From positions 1 to 64,000 of the forward strand of contig JAYSEK010000022.1 of assembly GCA_041913905.1 (NCBI GenBank): a stretch of 64,000 nt of DNA, given 5' to 3'. The position numbers were made by a program, and so were the translations under genes. Source of the stretch: Roseateles_B sp041913905 (GTDB lineage: Bacteria > Pseudomonadota > Gammaproteobacteria > Burkholderiales > Burkholderiaceae_C). Below the pieces are notes generated by a model that was given only the letters and a program-made list of their open reading frames with translations, did not search any database and was not told the DNA's origin. Below, piece after piece: positions 1 through 8,830 of this stretch (its first letter is position 1; every line of letters starts with the position of its first letter).

Positions 1-256
1 CGCATGCCGGGTGGTGTGGCAGGGGCGCCTCCAAATGGAGGCCCCCTATGCCGATAGCGAAGAGGCTGGACCGCGCGGCGCCCGGTTCGTGGCACAAGCG
101 GTGAAATTCGACGCTAGACCCGGAATCGCCCGCCCCAGGAGGCTCCAGCGGCGAAATTTCCGCCCTTTTCGCGGCCAGGCGGGCTAAAGTTCCGTTGTGA
201 TCCGCCGAAAAGGCGGCAAATTGGGGCCCAATTTAGGGCATCTTTCGGAGAATTCC
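1..256. other. Intergenic start of window
   Basis: No convincing gene is seen here. A hairpin-forming inverted repeat lies at 22-46 (arms around GCCTCC / GGAGGC, extended by G/C pairs), but it is not followed by a T-run, so I do not call it a terminator. The 3' part holds the leader of the small gene that starts at 257. Confidence 0.5.
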
Positions 257-547
257 ATGGCCATCAGCTTGAGCACGGCGCTTTCCGGCATGTCCGCAGC
301 GAACGAGCGACTGCGTGCTAGCTCCGAAAACCTGGCGAGCGCGGCCAAGCGCCCCGAATCGCTGGAGGGCCAGGATCAACAGCGGTCGGACACCCTGACC
401 CGCGAAGCCACCAATGCCACGACCTCGGTGCAGATCGAGAAGGAAATCGTCGAGCAGCGCTCGGCCACCTATGCCTATGTGGCCAATCTGAAGGTGCTGC
501 AGACCCAGGTGCGAGCCGAGGGAGCCCTGCTGGACATCAAGGCCTGA
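257..547 (+). CDS. Small flagellar basal-body rod-like protein
   Basis: A 96-aa protein. The N-terminus (SLSTALSGMSAANERLRASS) resembles the flagellar rod/hook N-terminal helix that lies near the ALSGL...ANNIAN motif. The C-terminus (ATYAYVANLKVLQTQ) resembles the conserved C-terminal helix of FlgB/FlgC/FlgE/FlgG-type proteins. It has only these two helical ends and no body domain, so it is much shorter than a true rod protein. The ATG at 257 is chosen over an upstream GTG because CGGAG lies 7 nt before it. No flagellar genes are adjacent. It may be an orphan flagellar-axial-family protein; its role is unknown. Confidence 0.6.
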   Translation: MAISLSTALSGMSAANERLRASSENLASAAKRPESLEGQDQQRSDTLTREATNATTSVQIEKEIVEQRSATYAYVANLKVLQTQVRAEGALLDIKA

Positions 548-587
548 CGGCCCCCGGGCAGTCGCCGCTGCGCCGTTCAAGGGCGTC

Positions 588-1289
588 TCAGACGGCCCGT
601 CGCACGGCCTCTGGCTGCTGGCCGAAGAGGACTTCCCGGGCTCTGTCGGAGGTCAGCGGCTGGCGCTGATCGGCCAGGACTTCGAGCCCCCTCTGCACCG
701 CCGGCCGTGCAGCGATCTCGTCGAACCAGCCCTTGAGATGCGGGTAGTCCGACAGCTCGACGCCCTGATTCTTCCAGGAGCGCAGCCAGGGGAAGACGGC
801 GATGTCGGCGATGCTGTATGCCTTGCCGCCCAGGTAGGTGCTGGCAGCCAGGCGCCGGTTGATCACGCCGTAGATGCGCTGGGCCTCGCGGGTGTAGCGG
901 TCCACGGCATAGGGCAGCTTCTGCGGTGCATAGAGCCTGAAGTGATGCGCCTGACCCAGCATCGGCCCCACGGACCCCATCTGGAACATCAGCCACTGCA
1001 GAACCTCGTATTTGCCGCGCACATCGTCGGGCAGCAGGCGGCCTGTCTTGCCGGCCAGGTAAAGCAGGATGGCACCGGACTCGAACAGTGAGATCGGCGC
1101 GCCATCCGGCCCGTCCGGGTCCACGATGGCGGGGATCTTGTTGTTGGGACTGATCTGCAGGAAGTGTTGTTCAAACTGTGCACCGCTGCCGATATCCACT
1201 GGAACGACGCGATAAGGCAGGGCACACTCCTCCAGCATGATGTGGACCTTGTGGCCATTGGGCGTCGCCCATGTGTAAACGTCGATCAT
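588..1289 (-). CDS. yfcG: Glutathione S-transferase-like disulfide-bond oxidoreductase (YfcG type)
   Basis: A 233-aa thioredoxin-fold GST. The N-terminal domain carries ATPNGHKVHIMLEE and QISPNNKIPAIVDPDG, then SLFESGAILLYLA, which is the glutathione-binding E-S pair. This layout matches the E. coli YfcG/YghU Nu-class GSTs, which act as glutathione-dependent disulfide reductases. An all-helical C-terminal domain follows. The ATG at 1289 is chosen because AGGAG (reverse strand) lies just upstream; the longer frame begins with low-quality residues. It is cytoplasmic and likely monocistronic, divergent from the hypothetical gene at 1345. Confidence 0.8.
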   Translation of the reverse strand: MIDVYTWATPNGHKVHIMLEECALPYRVVPVDIGSGAQFEQHFLQISPNNKIPAIVDPDGPDGAPISLFESGAILLYLAGKTGRLLPDDVRGKYEVLQWLMFQMGSVGPMLGQAHHFRLYAPQKLPYAVDRYTREAQRIYGVINRRLAASTYLGGKAYSIADIAVFPWLRSWKNQGVELSDYPHLKGWFDEIAARPAVQRGLEVLADQRQPLTSDRAREVLFGQQPEAVRRAV

Positions 1290-1344
1290 CGTCGCTCTCC
1301 TGTTTGCCGCGATCGCGGTGCTCCTGGATGCACACTGCCTGCCC

Positions 1345-2091
1345 ATGGTAATCAAACAACTTCAGCACTGGTTCGTGGCGCGCGCAAACGCGGCACGTTG
1401 GAAGCCCATCGCGGAATGGGCCGAGTCGCTCGGCGGGCAGCTGCGCGTCGTGGCGGAAGGCGAGGGCTTCATCGTGGACATGCCGCCCGGCAAGACCGGG
1501 GGCGCCGTGCGCATCGAATGGGGGCGCTCGCAGCGGGCCTACATTCCCGGGCATGAGCTGCGCGTCCGCTACGAGGCGCGGCTGCATGGCGATCTGCAGA
1601 TGATGGTGATCGAGCAGCAGCTGATGGACCAGCTCGAGGGTGCTGTTTTCGAGGCCTATACCGACACGCTGCGCACCCGCGTGGACACCGACACGCCCGA
1701 GGAAATGCGCTGGCTGGTGATGTTCCCCAAGCTCAACCAGATCAGCTCCAAGATCGTGCGTACGCAGTTCGGCGTGCTGGGAATTGCGCGCGAGCTGCTG
1801 CATGTCTGGATCGAAGGGCGGCTCAGCGAGGCGCTGGTGCGCGTGTCCCAGGACCTGGTGACGCCAGGCCGGCCTTTCGTGCTGATGAGCATGCGCGGCA
1901 ATCTCTACCTGCGCACGGCCATGGAAGAGCCGCGCCTGAATGAGGTTCAGGCGCTCTACAAGCTCTGTGAGATCGCCGTTGAGGCGGCCGAGCGGGTCAA
2001 CCAGGCGCTCGGCGACTCCAGCCCCTGGCCGAGCGTGCCCTCCAGCACCACGATGCACGGCAGCCTGCCGGACCCCGACTCCTCGCAGTGA
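1345..2091 (+). CDS. Hypothetical protein
   Basis: A 248-aa protein with no family I can name. It has no signal peptide or membrane segment. The middle reads as a mixed alpha/beta domain with conserved-looking blocks (RIEWGRSQRAYIPGHELR, MRWLVMFPKLN), and the acidic, Pro/Ser-rich C-terminus looks disordered. The ATG at 1345 is preferred to one at 1318 because the extra residues look non-native; neither has a strong ribosome site. It is divergent from the GST gene. Confidence 0.65.
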   Translation: MVIKQLQHWFVARANAARWKPIAEWAESLGGQLRVVAEGEGFIVDMPPGKTGGAVRIEWGRSQRAYIPGHELRVRYEARLHGDLQMMVIEQQLMDQLEGAVFEAYTDTLRTRVDTDTPEEMRWLVMFPKLNQISSKIVRTQFGVLGIARELLHVWIEGRLSEALVRVSQDLVTPGRPFVLMSMRGNLYLRTAMEEPRLNEVQALYKLCEIAVEAAERVNQALGDSSPWPSVPSSTTMHGSLPDPDSSQ

Positions 2092-2127
2092 GGCTGGCGC
2101 CCCTGCAGCCGTGCCGGGGCGGCCGAT

Positions 2128-3204
2128 TCAAGCGGCCTTCTGCGCAAACTGCCAGGCCAGTTCGGCCATGGGTCGGGCGCCCGCGCCGGCCTCGCGGGCC
2201 TGCTCGCTGGAAGCCGTACCTTCTTCGACCCGCTTGGCAATGCCCTGCAGGATGGCGGCGATGCGGAACAGGTTGTAGGCCATGTAGAAGTTCCAGTCAC
2301 GCTGCACGGCGGCCACGTCGACACGGCCCGTGCGCTCGCAGTAGCGGCGGATGTAGTCCGCTTCGGCAGGGATGCCCAGTGCCTTCAGGTCGAGTCCGGC
2401 CAGGCCGTGCGCGGCGCCCGCCTTGCGGATGTGCCAGGACATGCAGTGATAGCTGAAATCGGCCAGCGGGTGGCCCAGCGTCGACAGCTCCCAGTCCAGC
2501 ACGGCCAGCACGCGGGGCTGGGTGGGATGAAAGACCAGGTTGTCCAGGCGGAAGTCGCCGTGAACGATGGACACCTCGGCGTCCGAGCGGGCGGCCTCGG
2601 GCACGTGGGCGGGCAGCCAGTCGATCAGCTCATCCATGGCAGCGATGGGCTGGGTCACGGTGGCCAGGTACTGCTTGCTCCAGCGCGAGATCTGGCGCTC
2701 GAAGTAGCTGCCGGGCTTGCCGAAATCGGCCAGTCCTATGGCCTCGGGCCGCACGCTGTGCAGGGCCGCGATGACGCGGTTCATTTCGTCGTAGAGGGCC
2801 GCACGCTCGTCGGGCGTCATGCCTGGCAGGCTCTGGTCCCACAGCACCCGGCCCTCCACGAACTCCATCAGGTAGAAGGCCCGTCCGATGACCGACTCGT
2901 CCTCGCAAAGAGCCAGCATGCGCGGCACGGGAACCTGCGTTGACCCCAGCGCCTGCATCACCTTGAACTCGCGCTCGATCGCGTGGGCCGAGGGCAGCAG
3001 CTTGGCCACTGGCGCAGGCTTGGCGCGCATCACGTAAGTGCCAGACGCTGCGCGCAGCTGGTAGGTGGGGTTGGACTGCCCGCCCTTGAACTGCTCGATC
3101 TGCAGCGGGCCGGCAAAGCCGGGCACGCGGGCCTGGGCCCAGCTGGCGAGCCGTTCGGCGTCAATGGCGTGTGAAGGAGGGCGGGTGCCGGTGAATGCGT
3201 CCAT
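2128..3204 (-). CDS. APH-family phosphotransferase (ACAD10-like kinase domain)
   Basis: A 358-aa aminoglycoside-phosphotransferase-fold protein. It shows the N-lobe (GGQSNPTYQL), the catalytic loop VHGDFRLDNLVF and the metal-binding region LDWELSTLGHPLADFSYH. This subfamily commonly sits near acyl-CoA dehydrogenases and is related to the kinase domain of ACAD10, which acts on hydroxy-acyl groups. The substrate here is not determinable. The ATG at 3204 has GGAG upstream on the reverse strand, and an upstream in-frame start gives a non-native leader. It lies just downstream of, and in the same direction as, the Crp/Fnr-type gene. Confidence 0.8.
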   Translation of the reverse strand: MDAFTGTRPPSHAIDAERLASWAQARVPGFAGPLQIEQFKGGQSNPTYQLRAASGTYVMRAKPAPVAKLLPSAHAIEREFKVMQALGSTQVPVPRMLALCEDESVIGRAFYLMEFVEGRVLWDQSLPGMTPDERAALYDEMNRVIAALHSVRPEAIGLADFGKPGSYFERQISRWSKQYLATVTQPIAAMDELIDWLPAHVPEAARSDAEVSIVHGDFRLDNLVFHPTQPRVLAVLDWELSTLGHPLADFSYHCMSWHIRKAGAAHGLAGLDLKALGIPAEADYIRRYCERTGRVDVAAVQRDWNFYMAYNLFRIAAILQGIAKRVEEGTASSEQAREAGAGARPMAELAWQFAQKAA

Positions 3205-3285
3205 GGGGCTCCGATAGCGAAGGGATGAGGTGTTGCAGGAGCCGGCTGGCGGCGGCACGGGCAAGACCTGACCCCACCGGGCCGG

Positions 3286-3990
3286 TCAGCGCCCCGCGAT
3301 GGCGAGCAGCTTGTCCTTGTTGAGCACGACCAGCCGCGTGGGCTCGACGCGCACCGCGCCGTCCCGTTCGAAGCCCTTGAGCTCCTGGTTGACGCGCTGG
3401 CGCGAGGCGCCCAGCAGCTGCGCCAGGTCTTCCTGGGCCAGTTGCAGGCCGATGCGGATTTCCTCGCCCTGCGCGATGCCATAGGAGCGCGCCAGCAGCA
3501 GGATCTGCTTGGCCAGCCGGGCCGCGAGCGGGCGGGTGTTCAAGTCCTCGACCACGTCGAACATCAGCCGCAGCCGCCGGCAGTTCAGACGCAGCAGGGC
3601 CTCGTAGAGCTCGGTGTGCCGCTGCAGCAAGTCCTTGAAGTCGGGCTTGCGGACTACCAGCAGCGTGGTCTCGCCATGGGCGGCCGCATCGTGGGTGCGC
3701 GGCAGGCCATCGAAGAGCGAGATGTCGCCAAACCAGGTGCCAGGCTCGACATAGGTGAGGGATACCTGCTTGCCCGCCAGCGACACCGAACTGATGCGCA
3801 CGGCGCCCTTGGCCACGCCAACCCATTCTTCGGCCGGCTCGCCGCGGCAGGACAGCATGGTGCCATCCGGTACCCGCTTCACCACGGCCCTGGAGAGGAT
3901 GTCGTTGCGAAGGGGCAGTGACAGCTTGGAAAACCACGAACCCGACTCGATATTGCTGCGTTCGGAAATTGTAAGAACAGTGCTACTCAT
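3286..3990 (-). CDS. Crp/Fnr-family transcriptional regulator
   Basis: A 234-aa protein. A cyclic-nucleotide-binding-like beta-roll (about residues 20-130, with GTMLSCRGEPAEEWVGVAKG and PGTWFGDISLFDG) is followed by a winged-helix domain with QEDLAQLLGASRQRVNQELKGFE, a Crp-type recognition helix. There is no N-terminal cysteine set for an Fe-S cluster, so it is not a classical Fnr. The effector is unknown. It begins with an ATG at 3990 and is divergent from the FimV-like gene. Confidence 0.85.
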   Translation of the reverse strand: MSSTVLTISERSNIESGSWFSKLSLPLRNDILSRAVVKRVPDGTMLSCRGEPAEEWVGVAKGAVRISSVSLAGKQVSLTYVEPGTWFGDISLFDGLPRTHDAAAHGETTLLVVRKPDFKDLLQRHTELYEALLRLNCRRLRLMFDVVEDLNTRPLAARLAKQILLLARSYGIAQGEEIRIGLQLAQEDLAQLLGASRQRVNQELKGFERDGAVRVEPTRLVVLNKDKLLAIAGR

Positions 3991-4179
3991 GCTTTGTCAC
4001 GGCTGCGACAGCCCCCGGTACGACATGGCGTCCCGTTGAACCGGGCACCTCTGGCCCATTGTCCATGAAGCGTCAAGTCCCGGTGCTGCTTCACAGAAAC
4101 ATGGGGCAGGCACGGCAAATCAGTGTTTGGCGCCAGACGGGCTGGTGCTAGAGTCTGTTGCAAAGTACTTACAAGTCGC

Positions 4180-6249
4180 ATGGCCAGCACTTCGAAGCCT
4201 GAGGATTTCAAGCTTTGCGCCGTGAGCCCCGGGCTGGCGGTGCTGGTCCTTGGACTTTGCGCCGCCGCACCAGTTGCCGCGCTGAACATCGGTGCACCGC
4301 AGACGCAGTCGGCGCTGTTCCAGCCGCTGCGCCTGGTCTTCCCCGTGCAGCTGCTGCCGGGCGAGAGCCTCAGTCCGGACTGCGTGAAAGCCGTGCTCGT
4401 GGCCGGCGAGACGCGGTTGCCGGCCGACCAGGTGCAGGTGCAGCTGCAAGGGCGCACCGAAGGCGAAGTCAGCGCCGTTCGAGTCAGCAGCCTCGTTCCC
4501 ATCGACGAGCCGCTTGTCAACGTGAGTCTGAGCCTGGGCTGTCCGACGCGCTACACGCGACAGTTCACGGCCCTGATCGACCCGGTGGCAACGCCCGCGC
4601 GCGCTGACGCTCAACCGGCTGTGCTGGAGGGCGATGAACTCTATTCGCCGGCCTTGCGTGCCGCGCTGGGCACGGCCGGCGCCAAGCCTGCTGAGTTGCT
4701 GGCCCAGGGCCGGCCTGTGCCGTCCGGCAGCACGGCGGCGGGCTCGCTGCCTGTGCTGGAATCCAGAGAGCCTGCCGGCAAGGGCCCGGAGGAGGGCAGT
4801 GCGCGGGCGGGTGCCTCTGCCCCGCCTGTGGGCGAGGCCTCGCATGCGGCAGCGCGACCGCAAGGCAAAGCGGCCAGGGCGCGCCCAACGCCGGCGGGCA
4901 AGACCAAGCCGCCGACGCTGGCGGAGGCCGCAAGCCCAGCGGCGCCCATGCCTGGCAAGGCACCGACGTCGCGCCTGCAATTGGAGGCGTCCGAGCTGCT
5001 GTCGGCTGCACCCGCACCGGTGACGGCGCCGTCGTCGTCCGCTGCGCCCGCGGTGCAGGAGTCGCAGCAGCGCGTGCGCGAGCTGGAAACCGAGCTGGCC
5101 CGGATGCGCGCCGAGGGGCGTGAGGTGCAGGATGCCTTGAAGCAGCTCTCGGCCCAGCTCCGCAAGCCGCAAGGCGTGGATCGCAGCTGGCTGCTGATGC
5201 TGGCCGGCATCAGCCTGCTGCTGGCCGTGGCTTGTGCCTGGCTGTTCATGCAATTGCAGAGTTTGCGCCGTGCGACTCATGAGGCCTGGTGGGCCCATCT
5301 GCCGGAACCTGAAAGGGCGCATCGCCCGCCCTCGGCCCGGGTCGTCGGTGCGCCTGGCATGGCTGAGCCGGTGCAAGCCCCTGCGCCCACGGTGCAGGAT
5401 GCCGCATCCGCCTTCCGCATGACATCTTCGGAAGATGAGGATGCCGCAGGCCGCGACTTCCTCAACAGCGAACTGCAGGCGGGAGACGACGGAACCGGGC
5501 CCGCGCCCTTCATCACCGCAGCAGAAGAGGCAGCGCCTGGCGAGGAGGCCGTCAGCGTTCAGCTGCTGGACATGCCGCAGGCCAACACCGATCTGCAGCC
5601 GCTGCAGACCCTGCCCGAGCGTGCTGTTGCCGAGGGCGTCAGCGTGGAGGAGCTGATCGACCTGGAGCAGCAGGTCGACTTCTTCATGGTGCTGGGTCAG
5701 CAGGAGGCGGCGATCCACCTGCTCTCGCAGCGCCTGCATGAGAAAGGCCGGCACACGGCGCTGCCCTATCTGAAGCTGCTGGAGATCCTGCAGCGCCATG
5801 GCGACCAGGCCGGCTTCGAGCGCGTGGCCAGGGAATTCGCCGACCGCTTCCATGCGCAGGCGCCGGTATGGAGCACCGACATCGCGGCCGGCGAGGGCCT
5901 GCTGGCCTATGCCGAAGCCACCGAGCTGATCATGCAAAGCTGGCGCGATGCTGCCATGACCATGCAGCTGATCCAGACCCTGCTGGCGCACGGCGATCCC
6001 GACGGCCATGCCTTCACGCTGGCCGCCTACCGGGACATTCTGATGCTCTACGCCGTGGCGCGCGACATCTCAGAGCGCGAGGTGCGCGGCGAGGACATCG
6101 ACCTGTTCCTGCCCCTGGATGCAAGCCGCCAGGGCAGTCCCTCGCACATGATGGCCACCATGCCCTGGCAGCGCCCGGGCGGGCCCGCACCTGCGCCGGG
6201 CCCGGTCGATCTTGACCTGGACCTCTCCAAGGACGGCGCAAAGGGCTGA
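4180..6249 (+). CDS. FimV/HubP-like protein
   Basis: About 689 aa. An N-terminal signal-like hydrophobic stretch (LAVLVLGLCAAAPVAA) is followed by a beta-rich periplasmic domain, a long Ala/Pro-rich linker, a coiled coil (VRELETELARMRAEGREVQ), one transmembrane helix near residues 340-360 (LLMLAGISLLLAVACAWLF), and a cytoplasmic acidic region with a C-terminal TPR-like helical domain. This architecture is that of FimV/HubP/TspA polar-organising and type IV pilus assembly proteins. No LysM motif is evident to me. The ATG at 4180 is taken as start; a GTG at 4123 would extend it by 19 residues. Confidence 0.7.
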   Translation: MASTSKPEDFKLCAVSPGLAVLVLGLCAAAPVAALNIGAPQTQSALFQPLRLVFPVQLLPGESLSPDCVKAVLVAGETRLPADQVQVQLQGRTEGEVSAVRVSSLVPIDEPLVNVSLSLGCPTRYTRQFTALIDPVATPARADAQPAVLEGDELYSPALRAALGTAGAKPAELLAQGRPVPSGSTAAGSLPVLESREPAGKGPEEGSARAGASAPPVGEASHAAARPQGKAARARPTPAGKTKPPTLAEAASPAAPMPGKAPTSRLQLEASELLSAAPAPVTAPSSSAAPAVQESQQRVRELETELARMRAEGREVQDALKQLSAQLRKPQGVDRSWLLMLAGISLLLAVACAWLFMQLQSLRRATHEAWWAHLPEPERAHRPPSARVVGAPGMAEPVQAPAPTVQDAASAFRMTSSEDEDAAGRDFLNSELQAGDDGTGPAPFITAAEEAAPGEEAVSVQLLDMPQANTDLQPLQTLPERAVAEGVSVEELIDLEQQVDFFMVLGQQEAAIHLLSQRLHEKGRHTALPYLKLLEILQRHGDQAGFERVAREFADRFHAQAPVWSTDIAAGEGLLAYAEATELIMQSWRDAAMTMQLIQTLLAHGDPDGHAFTLAAYRDILMLYAVARDISEREVRGEDIDLFLPLDASRQGSPSHMMATMPWQRPGGPAPAPGPVDLDLDLSKDGAKG

Positions 6250-6277
6250 GCCCGCTGCTGAACGCGGGCGCCAGCCT

Positions 6278-7447
6278 TCAGAGCCGGCGCAGCCTGTCCA
6301 GGGCGGTTTGCAGCGTCTCGTCCTTCTTGGCGAAACAGAAGCGGACCAGGCGATCGTCGCTGGCCTCGCCATAGAAGGCGGACAGCGCAATGGCTGCCAC
6401 GCCGATCTCCCGGGTGAGCCAGCGGCAGAACTCATCCGGCGCCAACTCGGACGCCGCACCCAGGCCGCTGTAATCCACGCACTGGAAATAGGTGCCCTCG
6501 CAAGGCAGCAGGCGCAGGCGCGGGGCGGCCGCAGCGAGGCCGGCGCGGAACAGATCGCGCTTGCGCTGGTAGAAGGCCGGCAACTCCAGGTAGGGCCTGG
6601 GATCGCGCATGTAGTCGGCCAGCCCCTGCTGCATGGGCGTGTTCACCGTGAACACGTTGAACTGGTGGATCTTGCGGAACTCGGCCATCAGCGCCGCGGG
6701 CGCAGCGACGTGCCCGACCTTCCAGCCGGTCACGTGGTAGGTCTTGCCGAAGCTGCTGATCACGAAGCTGCGCGCCGCCAGCCCCGGGTACATGGCAGCG
6801 CTCTCGTGCCTCCGCCCGTCGAACACCATGTGTTCATAGACCTCGTCGCTGATCACCAGCACCTCGGTGCCTGCCAGCAAGTCCGACAAGGCCTGCAGAT
6901 CCTCGGCTGGCCAGATGCGGCCGCTGGGATTGTGCGGCGTGTTGATCATCAAGGCCCGCGTGCGCGGTGTCAGCGCGGCCGCGATGGCCGCGAGGTCGGG
7001 CCGGTAGCTCTCGGCCTGGAGTCTGACGCGCACCACGCGGCCTCCGGCCAGCTCGATGGCCGGGCCGTAGGCGTCATAGCAGGGCTCCAGGACGATGACT
7101 TCGTCGCCGGGATGCACGATGGCCAGCAGGCAGCTCAGCAGCGCCTGCGTCGCGCCGGCGGTGACGGTGATCTCGCGATCGGCGTCGTAGCGCCGCCCAT
7201 ACAACGCCTCCATCTTGGCCGCGATGGCCTGGCGCAGGGCCGGCACGCCGCTCATCAAGGGGTATTGGTTGTGCCCGGCCCGCATGGCCTGGTGCACGGC
7301 TTCCAGCAGCGCCGGGTCGCAATCGAAGTCCGGGAAGCCCTGGCCCAGGTTGACCGCGCCATGCTGCTGCGCAAGGGCGGACATGGTGCTGAAGATGGTA
7401 GTGCCGACCAGGGGCAGGCGGGAGTGGATCGCGGGTGTCTGGCTCAT
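6278..7447 (-). CDS. ybdL: PLP-dependent methionine/aromatic aminotransferase (YbdL-like)
   Basis: A 389-aa class I/II fold-type I aminotransferase. It shows NLGQGFPDFD, TAGATQALLS, the Asn in INTPHNPSG, the Asp/Tyr in SDEVYEHMVF and the PLP lysine in SSFGKTYHVTGWKVG. The last motif and the overall spacing are typical of the E. coli YbdL / kynurenine aminotransferase group, which uses methionine. The ATG at 7447 begins SQTPAIHSRLP. The next gene upstream on the same strand is CysB (7476), 28 bp away, which suggests co-transcription with sulfur-control genes. Confidence 0.85.
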   Translation of the reverse strand: MSQTPAIHSRLPLVGTTIFSTMSALAQQHGAVNLGQGFPDFDCDPALLEAVHQAMRAGHNQYPLMSGVPALRQAIAAKMEALYGRRYDADREITVTAGATQALLSCLLAIVHPGDEVIVLEPCYDAYGPAIELAGGRVVRVRLQAESYRPDLAAIAAALTPRTRALMINTPHNPSGRIWPAEDLQALSDLLAGTEVLVISDEVYEHMVFDGRRHESAAMYPGLAARSFVISSFGKTYHVTGWKVGHVAAPAALMAEFRKIHQFNVFTVNTPMQQGLADYMRDPRPYLELPAFYQRKRDLFRAGLAAAAPRLRLLPCEGTYFQCVDYSGLGAASELAPDEFCRWLTREIGVAAIALSAFYGEASDDRLVRFCFAKKDETLQTALDRLRRL

Positions 7448-7475
7448 GCGGGCGGAGGGGATGGGCGCGTCGGGT

Positions 7476-8420
7476 TCAGAGGTCGTAGTCGCTGGCCTCG
7501 CCGCTGAGCGCGCGCTGCAGCAGGCTGCGGTTGAGTCGGTCGGACAACAGCTCGGCGAAGGCGTAGACGTAGTTGCGCAGGAAGGCGCCACGCTTGAAGG
7601 CCACGCGGGCCGTGTTGAATCCGAACACATGGCCCAGCGGTCGCGACACGAGATCCCCGTTGGGCGGGTCGTCGCGCACGGCCATCTCCGCCACGATGCC
7701 CACGCCCATGCCCAGCCGGACGTAGGTCTTGATGACGTCGGAATCGATCGCTTCGAGCACGATGTCCGGGCTCAGCCGGCGGGCGGCAAAAGCCTTGTCG
7801 ATGCGGGTGCGTCCCGTGAAGCTGGGATGGTAGGAAATCAGCGGCTCCTGGGCCAGCTGCTCCAGGCTCGGGCGGTCCACCTGCGCCAGCGGATGCTGGG
7901 CCGGCACGACCAGCACGTGCTGCCATTCATAGCAGGGCAGGGTGACGAGGTCCTCGAACTCGGCCAGCGACTCGGTGGCCAGTCCCAGGTCCGCGGTTTC
8001 GTCCAGCAGCATGCGCGCCACCTGCTCCGGATTGCCCTGGTGCAGGCTGACCTGCACCTGCGGGAACTGCCGCCGCAGCTGCGCCACCGGCGCCGGCAGC
8101 ACGTAGCGCGCCTGGGTGTGCGTGGTGGCGATGCTGAACTTGCCGGCGTCCTGCTTGGAGTACTCCTCGCCGATGCGCTTGAGGTTGTTGACCTCGCGCA
8201 TGATGATCTCGATGGACTTGAGCACCTGCAGGCCAGGCTCGGTCACGCGGCGCAGGCGCTTGCCATGGCGCGAAAAGATGTCCACGCCCAGCTCCTCCTC
8301 CAGCTCCAGGATGGCCTTGGAGACCCCGGGCTGCGAGGTGTAGAGCGCCTTGGCCGTCTCGGTGAGGTTGAGATTGCGGCGCACCGCTTCCTGGACGAAT
8401 TTGAACTGGTGAAGGTTCAC
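7476..8420 (-). CDS. cysB: CysB-type LysR regulator of sulfur assimilation
   Basis: A 314-aa LysR-type regulator starting MNLHQFKFVQEAVRRNLNLT. The helix-turn-helix TETAKALYTSQPGVSKAILE and the full-length effector domain (threonine-rich TTHTQARYVLP) are characteristic of CysB/Cbl, which sense O- or N-acetylserine and sulfate/thiosulfate. Its direct neighbours are a small CbiX (8436-8822) upstream and a methionine-type aminotransferase downstream. The role in sulfate assimilation is inferred from the family. Confidence 0.9.
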   Translation of the reverse strand: MNLHQFKFVQEAVRRNLNLTETAKALYTSQPGVSKAILELEEELGVDIFSRHGKRLRRVTEPGLQVLKSIEIIMREVNNLKRIGEEYSKQDAGKFSIATTHTQARYVLPAPVAQLRRQFPQVQVSLHQGNPEQVARMLLDETADLGLATESLAEFEDLVTLPCYEWQHVLVVPAQHPLAQVDRPSLEQLAQEPLISYHPSFTGRTRIDKAFAARRLSPDIVLEAIDSDVIKTYVRLGMGVGIVAEMAVRDDPPNGDLVSRPLGHVFGFNTARVAFKRGAFLRNYVYAFAELLSDRLNRSLLQRALSGEASDYDL

Positions 8421-8435
8421 GGGAGGGCTCCAGGG

Positions 8436-8822
8436 TCAGGTCTTGCCAGTGTGGATGCTCAGGGGCGCCAGGCAGGCGGCGGCCATGGCCTCGATGACGC
8501 TGTCCATCTCACCCAAGGGGGCGTGGAGTTCCCATTGCACGTGCTCGCCATGCAGCAGCCGCTGCTGCTCGACGAGGCCGGGCAGGTCGCGCTGCACATG
8601 GCCGCCGCTGCCCAGGAACATGGGAATCACATGGATGCGCGTGCAGCCCTGGGCCCGCAGCGCATCCGCGGCGCCGGCGAAGTCGGGCTGCATGAATTCC
8701 AGGAAAGCCAGCGCCACGGCCTGGCCAGGGCGCTGCTGGGCGATGCGGCGCGCGACGGCCTCGAAAGGGCCAGCCCAGCGTGGATCGCGGGCACCGTGGG
8801 CAAAAAGGAGCAAGCCGTCCAT
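8436..8822 (-). CDS. cbiX: Small sirohydrochlorin chelatase (CbiX-S/SirB type)
   Basis: A 128-aa protein, the length of a single-domain CbiX. It starts MDGLLLFAHGARDPRWAGPF (metal-binding His in FAHG) and has a second His in IPMFLGSGGHVQRDLP. These are the two conserved histidines of the class II chelatases. Its place next to cysB suggests it inserts iron for siroheme in sulfite/nitrite reductase rather than cobalt for B12. A separate long CbiX is encoded in the cob operon (57637-58551). Confidence 0.85.
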   Translation of the reverse strand: MDGLLLFAHGARDPRWAGPFEAVARRIAQQRPGQAVALAFLEFMQPDFAGAADALRAQGCTRIHVIPMFLGSGGHVQRDLPGLVEQQRLLHGEHVQWELHAPLGEMDSVIEAMAAACLAPLSIHTGKT

Positions 8823-8830
8823 GGATGATG

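Noticed and set aside
22..46. Rho-independent terminator
   Set aside because: A good hairpin but no T-run follows on either strand.
4120..6009. A 629-residue open frame on the minus strand
   Set aside because: It lies entirely opposite the FimV-like gene, has skewed His/Arg/Gln composition and no domains: a shadow of GC-rich coding.
7215..8828. A 537-residue open frame on the plus strand
   Set aside because: It runs antisense to the aminotransferase, cysB and cbiX genes, which carry clear family motifs.
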